NCBI GenBank assembly: GCA_007692665.1
Contig: REBP01000085.1
Coordinates: 1-53,878 of the forward strand
Length of the DNA: 53,878 nucleotides
Source of the DNA: Gemmatimonadales bacterium
GTDB taxonomy: Bacteria > Gemmatimonadota > Gemmatimonadetes > Longimicrobiales > Gaopeijiaceae
Direction: 5' to 3'
The notes below the pieces were generated by a model that saw only the letters and a list, made by a program, of their open reading frames with translations, had not been told where the DNA came from and did no database searches. Positions 33,639-42,269 of this stretch are shown here, one piece after another (position 1 is the first letter of the stretch; the number at the start of each line of letters is the position of its first letter). A program made the position numbers and the translations under genes.

Positions 33639-35090
33639 GTGAACTGCTCCAGCCACCCTGCTCCCCACCGCCGGGACGCCTCGCACCGGGTCCGTTTCCG
33701 GCCCCGACATGCGGCGGTGGCCGCGGTCCTCGCCGCAGCACTCGCAGGCCAGCCGCTCCACGCCCTGCAGCAGCCCGGCACCGACGCCCCGGCTCCCGCC
33801 TTCTCGACCGAGCTGGCACTCCAGACCTTCGATTCGGTCTGGAGCCGGGTCGCGAATGCACACTACGACCCCGACATGGGTGGCGTGGACTGGGTGGCGA
33901 TCCGCACCGAGCTCGAGCCCAGGGCTCTCGAGGCGACCTCGAACCAGGAGCTTCGTGGCGTGCTGAGCGAAATGGTGGGCCGGCTCGGGCTGTCCCACTT
34001 CGCCGTTTTCGGGCCGGATGCGGGCGCTGCGCTCGAAGGAGAAGGGGCGGGGGGTGATGCGGCGCGTTCACCCGGGGGTGGGAGTGGACTCGCGAACCCG
34101 GGGATGGAGCTGCGCCTGGTGGAAGACCGGATGATCGTGGTCCGGGTTCGCCCCGGGAGCGCGGCCGAACGGGCCGGCGTGCACCCGGGGTGGGAACTGT
34201 CCCGAATCGGGACCAGCGACCCGGCTTCCCTCCCCGACGGGATGGGCGAGGCGCTCATGGCCATGGGAACGTCGGAGGAGAGAGTCCGCGCCCTCTACCT
34301 GCCCATGCTCGCGCTGGCGGGGCTCCAGGGGGAAGAGGGAAACGCCGTGGAGGTGACCCTCGTCGACGCCGCCGGCCGGGAGCGTCGCCTGGCGCTGGAC
34401 CGGGCCCCTCCCGCCGGCGAGCTCGCGCGGTTCGGGTATCTCCCGCCCTTCCCCGTGGAGGTCCGCCACCGGCAGATCGGGCTCGAGGACGGGGGAGCTG
34501 TCGGATGGATCCACTTCACGGGCTGGTTTCCGGCGGCGATGCCCCGGATTGCCGAAGCGGTGGACCAGTACCGCGACCTCCAGGGCCTGGTCCTCGACCT
34601 GCGGGGGAACCCCGGTGGCGTGGCGGGAATGGCCATGGGGGTCGCCGGACACTTCATCGATGAGCGGGTGAGTCTCGGCGAGATGACCCATCGAGGTGGC
34701 ACCCTGCAGTTCAACGTGAGCCCCCAGCGGGTCTCGGCGGCAGGGGAGCGGGTGGACCCCTTCGCCGGCCCGGTGGCAATCCTGCTGGACCCGCTTTCGG
34801 CAAGCACGAGCGAGATCTTCGCCGCCGGGATGCAGTCTCTCGGGCGGGCGCGGATCTTCGGGGAGAACACGGCGGGCCAGGCGCTGCCGGCCGTGATCAT
34901 CTCCCTTCCGAACGGCGACCGGCTCATGCACGTGATCGCCGACTACACGGCCCCCGGAGGCGTTCGCCTCGAGGGCCGGGGGGTCGTTCCCGACGAGATG
35001 GTTCGACCGTCCCGGGACGCCCTCCTCGCCGGGGAGGACCCGGCACTCGACCGGGCCCTCCGGTGGATCGCCTCGGACCCGGGTGGCTGA
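33639..35090 (+). CDS. S41-family protease with PDZ-like domain
   Basis: 483 aa from GTG at 33639, with a signal peptide (AAVAAVLAAALAG). A PDZ-like domain spans about residues 148-195 (VRPGSAAERAGVHPGWEL), followed by the protease core: GLVLDLRGNPGGVAGMA and ILLDPLSASTSEIFAAGMQS, where Ser389 matches the nucleophile of C-terminal processing proteases. Twenty-five residues later the catalytic Lys of CtpA is a Gln (GENTAGQ, residue 414). That pattern is seen in the tricorn/IRBP-like branch, which uses a different base. Predicted periplasmic. An exported lipid-binding-like protein follows on the same strand. Confidence 0.88.
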   Translation: MNCSSHPAPHRRDASHRVRFRPRHAAVAAVLAAALAGQPLHALQQPGTDAPAPAFSTELALQTFDSVWSRVANAHYDPDMGGVDWVAIRTELEPRALEATSNQELRGVLSEMVGRLGLSHFAVFGPDAGAALEGEGAGGDAARSPGGGSGLANPGMELRLVEDRMIVVRVRPGSAAERAGVHPGWELSRIGTSDPASLPDGMGEALMAMGTSEERVRALYLPMLALAGLQGEEGNAVEVTLVDAAGRERRLALDRAPPAGELARFGYLPPFPVEVRHRQIGLEDGGAVGWIHFTGWFPAAMPRIAEAVDQYRDLQGLVLDLRGNPGGVAGMAMGVAGHFIDERVSLGEMTHRGGTLQFNVSPQRVSAAGERVDPFAGPVAILLDPLSASTSEIFAAGMQSLGRARIFGENTAGQALPAVIISLPNGDRLMHVIADYTAPGGVRLEGRGVVPDEMVRPSRDALLAGEDPALDRALRWIASDPGG

Positions 35091-35178
35091 TGCCCGGACT
35101 CCGGATCTGCCCCTGCACCATGTCCCGACAGCGGGGTCGACACCCCCGCTCCTTCACATTCTCCAAGGGAATCCCATC

Positions 35179-35940
35179 ATGACGAACCCAGCAACGCGGG
35201 CCTTCCTGGCCACCTGTACCCTCGCCGTCGCGGGGATCGCCGCGCCGATCCCCACCCTGGCCCAGGATCTCCCGGACGCGAACACGCTCATTGCGGACTA
35301 CGTGGCGGCCATCGGCGGCGCCGAGCGCTACGGCGGTCAGTCGAGCGTGGTCCGGGGAACCTTCTCCATGCCCGCCATGGGAATGGAGGGCTCGTTTGTC
35401 CTGGTCCAGCGGTATCCGGACCAGATGCGCATGGACGTCTCCCTTCCCGGAGTGGGCGAGATCCAGAGCGGGTACACGGGGGAGGTCGGGTGGTCGCTCA
35501 ACCCGATGGTTGGCGCGCAGCTCATGGACGGTGCCGAGCTCGAGCAGATGCGCGAGCAGTCCAGCGTGGCCGCGAGCCTCCGGGACCCCGCCGTGGTTCC
35601 CGGACGGGAGACGGTGGAACGGGCGGAGTTCGGGGGTGAGGCGTGCTGGAGGGTCAGGCTGACCTGGGCCTCCGGCCGGGAGAGCCATGACTGCTATTCG
35701 GTCGACACCGGGCTTCTCGTGGCCTCCGAATCCGTTCAGGCATCGCCCATGGGCGACGTGCCGTCCGTCACGCTCTTCCGCGACTACCGCGAGTTCGACG
35801 GGCGCCGCATGCCCACGCGGATGATCCAGAGCGCCATGGGGCAGGAGCAGGTCATGGTCATCGAGACCGTGGACTACGGCGAGGTATCCGACGACCAGGT
35901 GGCGCCGCCGCAGCAGATCCGGGCGCTCATCGACGGGTGA
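35179..35940 (+). CDS. exported LolA-like outer-membrane lipoprotein-sorting protein
   Basis: 253 aa from ATG at 35179, with AAGGGA nine bases upstream; the frame is open earlier but this start gives a clean signal peptide (ATRAFLATCTLAVAGIAAPI). The mature part has LolA-type beta-sheet features: LIADYVAAIGGAERYGG, then VLVQRYPDQMRMDVSLPGVG, LFRDYREFDGRRMPTRM. Such proteins in Gemmatimonadota-like genomes carry lipids or lipoproteins across the periplasm. A pair of cysteines (CWRVRLT and HDCYS) may form a disulfide. It ends before a strong terminator and is likely co-transcribed with the S41 protease. Confidence 0.7.
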   Translation: MTNPATRAFLATCTLAVAGIAAPIPTLAQDLPDANTLIADYVAAIGGAERYGGQSSVVRGTFSMPAMGMEGSFVLVQRYPDQMRMDVSLPGVGEIQSGYTGEVGWSLNPMVGAQLMDGAELEQMREQSSVAASLRDPAVVPGRETVERAEFGGEACWRVRLTWASGRESHDCYSVDTGLLVASESVQASPMGDVPSVTLFRDYREFDGRRMPTRMIQSAMGQEQVMVIETVDYGEVSDDQVAPPQQIRALIDG

Positions 35941-35982
35941 TCCGGCCATCTCCAGATCACGGGAGTTGAACGCGGGCGCAGG

Positions 35983-36020
35983 AAACGGGCCCCCGGGGAG
36001 CGATCTCCGGGGGCCCGTTT
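35983..36020 (+). terminator. strong hairpin after LolA-like gene
   Basis: AAACGGGCCCCCGG (35983-35996) pairs with CCGGGGGCCCGTTT (36007-36020) around GGAGCGATCT, in which AG/CT can extend the stem. It separates the S41/LolA-like unit from the M14 gene, whose promoter candidate begins three bases later. Confidence 0.85.
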
Positions 36021-36022
36021 CA

Positions 36023-36051
36023 TTGACACCGGGGCAGCCGCGTCGCATCCT
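36023..36051 (+). promoter_or_regulatory. candidate promoter for M14 peptidase gene
   Basis: A perfect TTGACA (36023-36028), a 17-base spacer and CATCCT (36046-36051) precede the gene. Predicted start of transcription is about 40 bases before the ATG, and the -35 abuts the upstream terminator. Confidence 0.45.
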
Positions 36052-36097
36052 CACGGATTCACACCCCAGTGTCGTCGACCGAACAAGGAGCGGGATC

Positions 36098-39073
36098 ATG
36101 CAAGCTGCGCCCCCACGGGCCCTCTCGGCTCTCCTCCCCCTGGCCCTCCTGCTGCTCCCCGCAGCGGCGCAGGCCCAGACGCAGGTGTACGAGCGGAGCA
36201 CCCAGCCCGTCAACCAGGCGTATACCGACCAGATCCTGGAATTCACCACGGAGGAGTTCTTCCTCACGCCCCTGGTCGACCACCTCCCCGCGTCGGATGT
36301 CGTTCCAACGCCGCTTGACATCCTCGGCTACATCAGCGGAACCCGGGACGTTCTCACGCACACCGAGGGCATCTACCGCTACATGCGCGCGGTGGCGGCC
36401 GCCTCTCCGCGCATCACCGTGAAGACCATCGGGACCTCCGAGGAAGGCCGGGAGATCCTCCTGGTCCTGGCCTCGGACGAGGGCACGATCGGCGACGTGG
36501 ACCGGCATGCCGAGCTCATGAAGCGGCTCTCGGACCCCCGGGTGACGTCGGAAGCCGAGGCGGCCCGCATCATCTCCGAGGTGAAACCCATGTACTGGGC
36601 CACCGGGGCCATCCACTCGTCGGAAACCGGCTCCCCGGAGATGCTCATGGAGCTCGTGTACCGGCTGGCCGTGGACGAGGGCCCCTTCATGCAGGCGATC
36701 CGGGACAACCTCATCGTCATGATCACGCCGGTGGTGGAGCCCGACGGCCGCGACAAGCAGGTGGACGTCCACATGGCCCCCCGCCTCAACCCCGACGGGC
36801 CCAATCCGAACCGGACCCTCTACTGGGGGAAGTACGTCTACCATTCCAACAACCGGGACGGAATGCAGCTGAACCTGGCGCTGTCCCGGGCCATCACCGG
36901 TACCTACCTGGCCTACCACCCGCTGGTCGTGCACGACCTCCACGAGTCGGCCTCGTACCTGTACACGTCCACGGGGCGCGGGCCGTACAACGCCTGGATC
37001 GACCCCATGGTGATCTCGGAGTGGAACCGCCTGGCGCACCGGGAGGTGCGGGACATGGGGGCCTTCGGGGTTCCCGGTGTCTACACCCACGACTTCTACG
37101 ACGGGTGGACGCCGAACTACATGTTCTGGGTGGCCCACATCCACAATTCCATCGGACGGTTCTACGAGACCCAGGCCTCGCGCAACGCCTCGGACTACAT
37201 CCTGAACACGAATGTGGACCGGGAGTGGCACCGCCCGAACACGCCGCTCCGGCAGGTGGTCTGGTCCATCCGGAACAACGTGAACCTCCAGCAGTCCGCC
37301 CTCCTCATTGCCCTCCACGAGGTCGCGACGAACCGGGAGGAGTACCTCCGGAACTACTGGATCAAGTCGGAACGCTCCGTGGCGAAGGCGCGCATGGAAG
37401 GCCCGGCCGGGTACGTCTTCCCCGCCGACGACCCCCGCGCGGGGCAGCAGGCCCGGACGCTGCAGACGCTCCAGCGTCACGGCATGGAGGTGCACCGCAC
37501 CACCGCCGCCATCACCGCCGAAGGGCAGACCTTCCCGGCCGGCAGCTACGTCGTGCGCATGGACCAGCCCTACTCCCGGGGCGCCGACATGCTGCTGGAC
37601 CGGCAGCACTACTCGCCCGACGACCCCCGGCCCTACGATGACGTGGGCTGGACCTTCGGGCCCCTGTACAACGCCCAGACCGTCCGGGTGGAGGATGTTG
37701 CCCTGCTGGACGGCGCCATGACGCTGGTGGACGGCGAGGTCCGCGCGCCGGGTGGCGTCACGTCCGACGGCGGCGCGACGGCGACGGCGTACCTGGTCCG
37801 CTACAACGCCGACAACAACCTCACCGCCTTCCGCTTCGCCCATCCGGAGCTCCGGATCCTGGCCGCCCGGGAAGCGTTCGACGCCGCCGGCCTCTCCTTC
37901 GGGCAGGGCAGCTTCATCATCCCCGCCGAGGGGAACGGCCAGGACCTGGGCCAGCTTCTTGACGCCGCAGGCCGGGAGTATGGGTTCGACGCGGTGGCGA
38001 CGGGTGCCCTGCCGCGGGTTTCGACCCACACCGTCGCGGTCCCCCGCATTGCGCTGATGCACACGTGGCTCACGTCGCAGAACGAGGGGTGGCTTCGACT
38101 CGGGCTCGACGAATACGGCGTGCCGTACGACTACGTCTCCGTGCACGAGGTCCGCGACACCCCCGACCTCCTGGACCGGTGGGACGTGATCCTCATGGGC
38201 CCGTCGGTGAACGACCCGCTCCAGATCGTGCGGGGCGTGCAGGGGAGCGAACCGATCCCGTGGCAGGCCACCGAGCACACGCCGAACATCGGCCGCCAGG
38301 CCTCCTCCCCGGATATCCGGGGGGGGCTGGAGCTGCAGGGCGTCATGAACCTCCAGCGTTTCGTGGAGGGCGGCGGGACGCTCGTGACCCTCACGAACTC
38401 CTCGACGCTTCCCATCCACTTCGGCATGGCGGGCGGGGTGTCGGTGCGCTCGACTTCGGAGCTCTGGGCCCCCGGCGGGGTGTTCCGGACCTCTCGATCC
38501 GACACCGGGAGCCCGCTGGGCTGGGGATACGGCGACGAACTCGGCGTCTACTTCAACGCCGGGCCCGTCCTGAACGACGGTCGCCAGCGTCCGGGGCCCC
38601 GCGTGGTCGCCCAGCCCGACGGAAGCACCACGACCCGGCGGTCGGGGCGTGGGGGGATCGACGAGCCCGACGTGGTCCAGGGGCGGGGCCAGGACTGGGG
38701 CCAGGCGAGCGTGGCCGCACACCGCGAGCGCATGGAAGCCGAGGGCGAGGGTGCGACCGGCGCCGGCCCCGGGGGCTTCGGTGGATTCGGCGGAGCCGGA
38801 GCACAGGGTGGGGACGTGCGGACCGTCTTCCGATTCGCATCCGAACCCACCCGGCTCCTGATCTCGGGTGGACTGGTGGGCGCCGGCGAGCTCACGGGGT
38901 CTCCCGCCCTGGTGGACGCCCGGCTTGGGGAGGGTCACGTGGTCATGTTCTCCTTCAACCCGTTCTGGCGGGGTGGGACGCAGGGTTCCTATGCCCTGGT
39001 CTTCAACGCCCTGCTGCACCACGGCAACCTGCACGCAGGTCAGCCGGTTGCGCAGGACGCGGAGGACTACTGA
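36098..39073 (+). CDS. exported M14 zinc carboxypeptidase, large
   Basis: 991 aa from ATG at 36098, with AAGGAG seven bases upstream and a signal peptide ending AAAQAQ. The M14 domain (about 60-420) has the HxxE zinc motif in GAIHSSETGSPEM (His173, Glu176), RLNPDGPN, and a third His in VVHDLHESASY (279 or 282). The remaining 500 residues hold a glutamine-amidotransferase-like or sandwich fold (WDVILMGPSVNDPL, then GGTLVTLTNSS), a Gly-rich strip and GGLVGAGELTGSPALVDARL. This long form is common in Gemmatimonadota-like genomes. It should trim C-terminal residues of peptides outside the inner membrane. The next gene follows after seven bases. Confidence 0.88.
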   Translation: MQAAPPRALSALLPLALLLLPAAAQAQTQVYERSTQPVNQAYTDQILEFTTEEFFLTPLVDHLPASDVVPTPLDILGYISGTRDVLTHTEGIYRYMRAVAAASPRITVKTIGTSEEGREILLVLASDEGTIGDVDRHAELMKRLSDPRVTSEAEAARIISEVKPMYWATGAIHSSETGSPEMLMELVYRLAVDEGPFMQAIRDNLIVMITPVVEPDGRDKQVDVHMAPRLNPDGPNPNRTLYWGKYVYHSNNRDGMQLNLALSRAITGTYLAYHPLVVHDLHESASYLYTSTGRGPYNAWIDPMVISEWNRLAHREVRDMGAFGVPGVYTHDFYDGWTPNYMFWVAHIHNSIGRFYETQASRNASDYILNTNVDREWHRPNTPLRQVVWSIRNNVNLQQSALLIALHEVATNREEYLRNYWIKSERSVAKARMEGPAGYVFPADDPRAGQQARTLQTLQRHGMEVHRTTAAITAEGQTFPAGSYVVRMDQPYSRGADMLLDRQHYSPDDPRPYDDVGWTFGPLYNAQTVRVEDVALLDGAMTLVDGEVRAPGGVTSDGGATATAYLVRYNADNNLTAFRFAHPELRILAAREAFDAAGLSFGQGSFIIPAEGNGQDLGQLLDAAGREYGFDAVATGALPRVSTHTVAVPRIALMHTWLTSQNEGWLRLGLDEYGVPYDYVSVHEVRDTPDLLDRWDVILMGPSVNDPLQIVRGVQGSEPIPWQATEHTPNIGRQASSPDIRGGLELQGVMNLQRFVEGGGTLVTLTNSSTLPIHFGMAGGVSVRSTSELWAPGGVFRTSRSDTGSPLGWGYGDELGVYFNAGPVLNDGRQRPGPRVVAQPDGSTTTRRSGRGGIDEPDVVQGRGQDWGQASVAAHRERMEAEGEGATGAGPGGFGGFGGAGAQGGDVRTVFRFASEPTRLLISGGLVGAGELTGSPALVDARLGEGHVVMFSFNPFWRGGTQGSYALVFNALLHHGNLHAGQPVAQDAEDY

Positions 39074-39080
39074 CCTCCCG

Positions 39081-40475
39081 TTGACCCCGTCGCCCGAACT
39101 CCGACCCCTCGAGCCCGCTCCAGGGCCGTCTGCCGGAGACCGACCCACCTGGTGGCGCCGGCACCTTCACCGGATCTTCGCCTTCATCGCCCGGACCTAC
39201 TACCAGGTCCGGCTTGCGGGGGGAGAAGTCCCGGGCGAAGGGCCGGTGCTCCTCGTGTCCAATCACCCGAACTCCCTGATGGACGCGCCGCTGCTCGCGC
39301 TGGCGGCAGGGCGCCCGGTGCGATTCCTGGCCGGCGCCCATCTCTTCCGGCGACGGAGCATTGCATGGGCCGTCCGGGGGTCGGGGGCGATCCCGGTATT
39401 TCGGCGATCGGAGGAGCCGGGCGAAATGGGGCGGAACACCGGATCCTTCACTGCCGTCCGGGATGCGCTTGTCGCGGGCTCGGCGGTGGGGGTCTTCCCC
39501 GAGGGTTTCACCCATTCGGAGCCGGCCCTCGCCCCCCTGAAGACGGGGGCGGCCCGCATCGCCCTGCTGACGGCTGCCGCGACCGGGGGGACCCTCCCCA
39601 TCCTTCCGGTGGGGATCACCTTTCGCGGGGGGAAGGAGCGTTTCCGGTCGGAGGCGCTCGTGCTGGTGGGGAAGCCCGTTCGATGGGCCGACCTCGCGGC
39701 AGACCCCGGGCGGCCCGAGCATGTGCGGGAGCTCACCCAGCGCATCGAGAGCGCCCTGGGCCGCGTCACGGTCAACCTCGCCGACTGGGAGGACCTCCCC
39801 CTGGTGGAGGTGGCGGAAGCGGTCCACGAGGTCGAGTTCGGGCAGGGGAAGACCCGGACCCGGAGCCAGGGGAACCCGGTTCGCTGGCTCGCCCGGATGC
39901 GCCGCACCGCCCAGGCCCTCGAGCAGGCCCGGGAGCGGGGTGATCCGAAGGTCGCGGCACTGCACCGTGACCTGGGGGCGCACGCCCGGGTCCTCGCCGC
40001 GCTGGGGCTCACCCCGCGGGACCTTCACGCCCGCCCGAGGAGTTCGGTGGCCGTCCGCTGGGCGCTGGGGAACCTCTTCTTCTTCGGGGTCGCGCTCCCG
40101 CTCGCCCTGCTGGGCACGCTGGTCTTCTGGCTCCCCTGGACCCTGGTGCAGCGGGCCGAGCCCCGCTTCCGCCTCACGCCGGACCGCCGTGCCACCTACC
40201 GGGTCCTGGCCGGATCGGTGGCCTGCGGGGTGTGGGTCATGCTCCTGGCCGCCCTCACGATGGAGTTCCGGGGGTGGCGCCCCGCCATGGCCCTGCTCAT
40301 CATTCTTCCCCTGACGGGCTTTCTCACCCTTCGGATCCGGACGCGGTGGCGCACCGCCGTGGCCGATCTGCGGAGATTCCTCTTTCTCCGGGCGCGTCAT
40401 GACGTGCGATCGGGCCTCCTCGCAGCCCAGCGCGAGCTCGCCGTGTCGATCCGGGAGCTCCAGAACCGGATCTGA
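39081..40475 (+). CDS. 1-acylglycerol-3-phosphate acyltransferase-like protein
   Basis: 464 aa from TTG at 39081, seven bases after the M14 stop; no strong ribosome site, and translation may be coupled. LLVSNHPNSLMDAPLLAL is the acyltransferase His/Asp motif in its five-spacer form (H-x5-D) of the glycerol-3-phosphate acyltransferase-like clade. VFPEGFTHSEPALAPLKTGA is the FPEG block. Near the C-terminus two hydrophobic stretches (LFFFGVALPLALLGTLVFWL and VACGVWVMLLAALTM) anchor it in the inner membrane. Expected role: acyl transfer to a glycerol-phosphate lipid. It sits between two exported peptidases without an evident link. Confidence 0.85.
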   Translation: MTPSPELRPLEPAPGPSAGDRPTWWRRHLHRIFAFIARTYYQVRLAGGEVPGEGPVLLVSNHPNSLMDAPLLALAAGRPVRFLAGAHLFRRRSIAWAVRGSGAIPVFRRSEEPGEMGRNTGSFTAVRDALVAGSAVGVFPEGFTHSEPALAPLKTGAARIALLTAAATGGTLPILPVGITFRGGKERFRSEALVLVGKPVRWADLAADPGRPEHVRELTQRIESALGRVTVNLADWEDLPLVEVAEAVHEVEFGQGKTRTRSQGNPVRWLARMRRTAQALEQARERGDPKVAALHRDLGAHARVLAALGLTPRDLHARPRSSVAVRWALGNLFFFGVALPLALLGTLVFWLPWTLVQRAEPRFRLTPDRRATYRVLAGSVACGVWVMLLAALTMEFRGWRPAMALLIILPLTGFLTLRIRTRWRTAVADLRRFLFLRARHDVRSGLLAAQRELAVSIRELQNRI

Positions 40476-40483
40476 TCGCCGCC

Positions 40484-40507
40484 TCGCCCCCTCGCCCCCT
40501 CGCCCCC
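40484..40507. repeat. 8-bp tandem repeat TCGCCCCC
   Basis: Three exact copies (40484-40491, 40492-40499, 40500-40507) lie between the acyltransferase stop and the next start. They could be slippage-prone and shift spacing to the downstream start, but they lie outside the ribosome site. Confidence 0.8.
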
Positions 40508-40530
40508 CAACCCGAAGTGGAGTACGGACC

Positions 40531-42177
40531 GTGCCCATCCCCCTCTCACGCTGCCCCCACCTCCTGGCCGCAGGCCTTCTCGGCCTCGCGATCCTCCTCC
40601 TTCCGGCGTGCCAGGGCGAGGCACCGGTCTCCGGAGGCGCCGCGCTCCCGGACGGACAGGCCGCGGCGGCCGAACTCCCGGCGCGGACACCGCTGGAGGA
40701 GTCGGACTTCCAGGCGCTGACGCCCCACGACCAGGTCGTTTCCTTCCTGGAGGCGCTGGACCGGGGAAGCCCCCGCGTGACGCTCCGGGACATGGGGACG
40801 TCGGTGGCCGGACGCCGCCTTCCGTACCTGGAGGTGAGCCTGGGGACCTTCGGCGAGCCCCGGGAGGACCGGCTGATCCTGTTCATCTACGCGCAGCAGC
40901 ACGGAAACGAACCGTCCGGGAAGGAAGGCGCCCTGGCGCTGGCCCTCGAACTCGCCCGCGGCGACCACGACGGGCTGCTCGGGGAGGTGGACGTGATCCT
41001 CGTGCCCCAGGTGAACCCGGACGGGGGAGAGGTGCACCGGCGGACGAACGACAACGGCGTGGACCTGAACCGGAGCCACCTGGCGCTGGACGGGCCCGAG
41101 GTCGTGGCCCTTCGCGAGCTCTTCCACCGGTGGGAGCCGGAGGTCGCCGTGGACGTGCACGAGTACTACCCGTGGAGCGGGGCGTGGCTCTCCGAGGGCT
41201 GGCTCCGCCTCTGGGACGTCCAGATCGGCCTCCCCACGAACCTCAACACCCATCCGGGGATCCGGGCCCTCGCCGAAGAGGAGGGCCTCACCCGCATTGT
41301 CGGGGCGCTCGAGGACCGGGGGTTCACCGGTCACAACTATGTCGTCGGTTCGCCGGAGCTCCTTCGGTGGTCCACCACCAACCCCAACGACGGGCGACAG
41401 AGCCTTGCGCTCCTCCACACCCTGTCCTTCATCTTCGAGGGGAAACGGTCGGAGCCGCTGGCAGCCGACATGCAGCGGAGGTCCGAGGCACAGCGCGTCG
41501 CCCAGGAGACGCTTCTCCGTTTCACGGCCGAACGGGCGACGGAGATCCGCCGCGTGGTCCACGGGGCCCGGGAGGAGGCTCGCCGGGGAGAGATCGGGCG
41601 CGTGGTCCTGACGATGGGGCGCGAACGTGGGGATGGCCCCCTCGAGATCCCGGTGGAGTCGGTGACACGAAGGGACGGGCGCGAAGCCTCCGCCTCCGGA
41701 CCGCCGGAGGATGCGTGGGTCGTCGGGGACACCGTCACCGCCGTGGTGGAAAACTGGTTCCCGGCCGTGGTCGAACGCACGTCGACCTCCCTCCCGGCCG
41801 CGTACCTGGTTCCCGCCTCGGAGGCCGGAATCCTGGAGCTCCTGCGCGGTCACCACGTGGAACTCGAGGTGGTCGGTCGTGACGTGGAGCTCGGCGTCGA
41901 GACCCTCACCATCGCCGGATTCCGGCAGGAGATCCTCGAGGGCGAGCAGGACATCGCCCGGGTGACCTCGAGGAGCGGTCGCCACCGAACCGGGGACGGG
42001 GACGTGCTGGTTCGGACGGACCAGCTTCGCGGGGTCCTGGCCGCCGTGCTGCTGGAGCCCGGTTCCATGCACGGGGCCCTCACCCAGCCGGCATTCCGTC
42101 ACCTTGCGGCAGAGGGTCCCTACCCGGTCCTGCGGGTGCCGACGCTGGACGGCGTGGCCCTGGCCGGGATTCCCTGA
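40531..42177 (+). CDS. M14-family zinc carboxypeptidase lipoprotein
   Basis: 548 aa from GTG at 40531, chosen because it opens directly on a lipoprotein signal with lipobox ILLLPAC; the frame is open upstream across the acyltransferase end. The M14 motifs are HGNEPSGKEGAL (His124, Glu127), VNPDGGEVHRR, DLNRSHLAL and VDVHEYYPWSG (His210). EGKRSEPL may hold the catalytic Glu. The C-terminal third is an extra domain (VPASEAGILELLRGHHVELE). A lipid-anchored exopeptidase on the periplasmic face is expected. With the 991-aa enzyme it makes two M14 peptidases in six kilobases. Confidence 0.88.
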   Translation: MPIPLSRCPHLLAAGLLGLAILLLPACQGEAPVSGGAALPDGQAAAAELPARTPLEESDFQALTPHDQVVSFLEALDRGSPRVTLRDMGTSVAGRRLPYLEVSLGTFGEPREDRLILFIYAQQHGNEPSGKEGALALALELARGDHDGLLGEVDVILVPQVNPDGGEVHRRTNDNGVDLNRSHLALDGPEVVALRELFHRWEPEVAVDVHEYYPWSGAWLSEGWLRLWDVQIGLPTNLNTHPGIRALAEEEGLTRIVGALEDRGFTGHNYVVGSPELLRWSTTNPNDGRQSLALLHTLSFIFEGKRSEPLAADMQRRSEAQRVAQETLLRFTAERATEIRRVVHGAREEARRGEIGRVVLTMGRERGDGPLEIPVESVTRRDGREASASGPPEDAWVVGDTVTAVVENWFPAVVERTSTSLPAAYLVPASEAGILELLRGHHVELEVVGRDVELGVETLTIAGFRQEILEGEQDIARVTSRSGRHRTGDGDVLVRTDQLRGVLAAVLLEPGSMHGALTQPAFRHLAAEGPYPVLRVPTLDGVALAGIP

Positions 42178-42186
42178 CGAAAGAAG

Positions 42187-42218
42187 GGAGGGGGCCCATG
42201 TCCAGGGCCACCCTCCCG
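42187..42218. terminator. bidirectional hairpin between M14 and S9 genes
   Basis: GGGAGGGGGCCC (42187-42198) pairs with GGGCCACCCTCCC (42206-42218) with one bulged base and a seven-base loop. AAAGAA lies just before it, giving a short U-run for the minus-strand transcript. Confidence 0.75.
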
Positions 42219-42269
42219 TCTCACGTCCACCGCCCGCGCCGGCCATGCAGGCCGCCGGCGGAGCGGGGG

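Noticed and set aside
36059-39148. 1029-codon minus-strand frame opposite the M14 gene
   Set aside because: High G+C makes long antisense frames; it is His/Gly/Val-rich without domains, while the plus strand has a signal peptide and zinc motifs.
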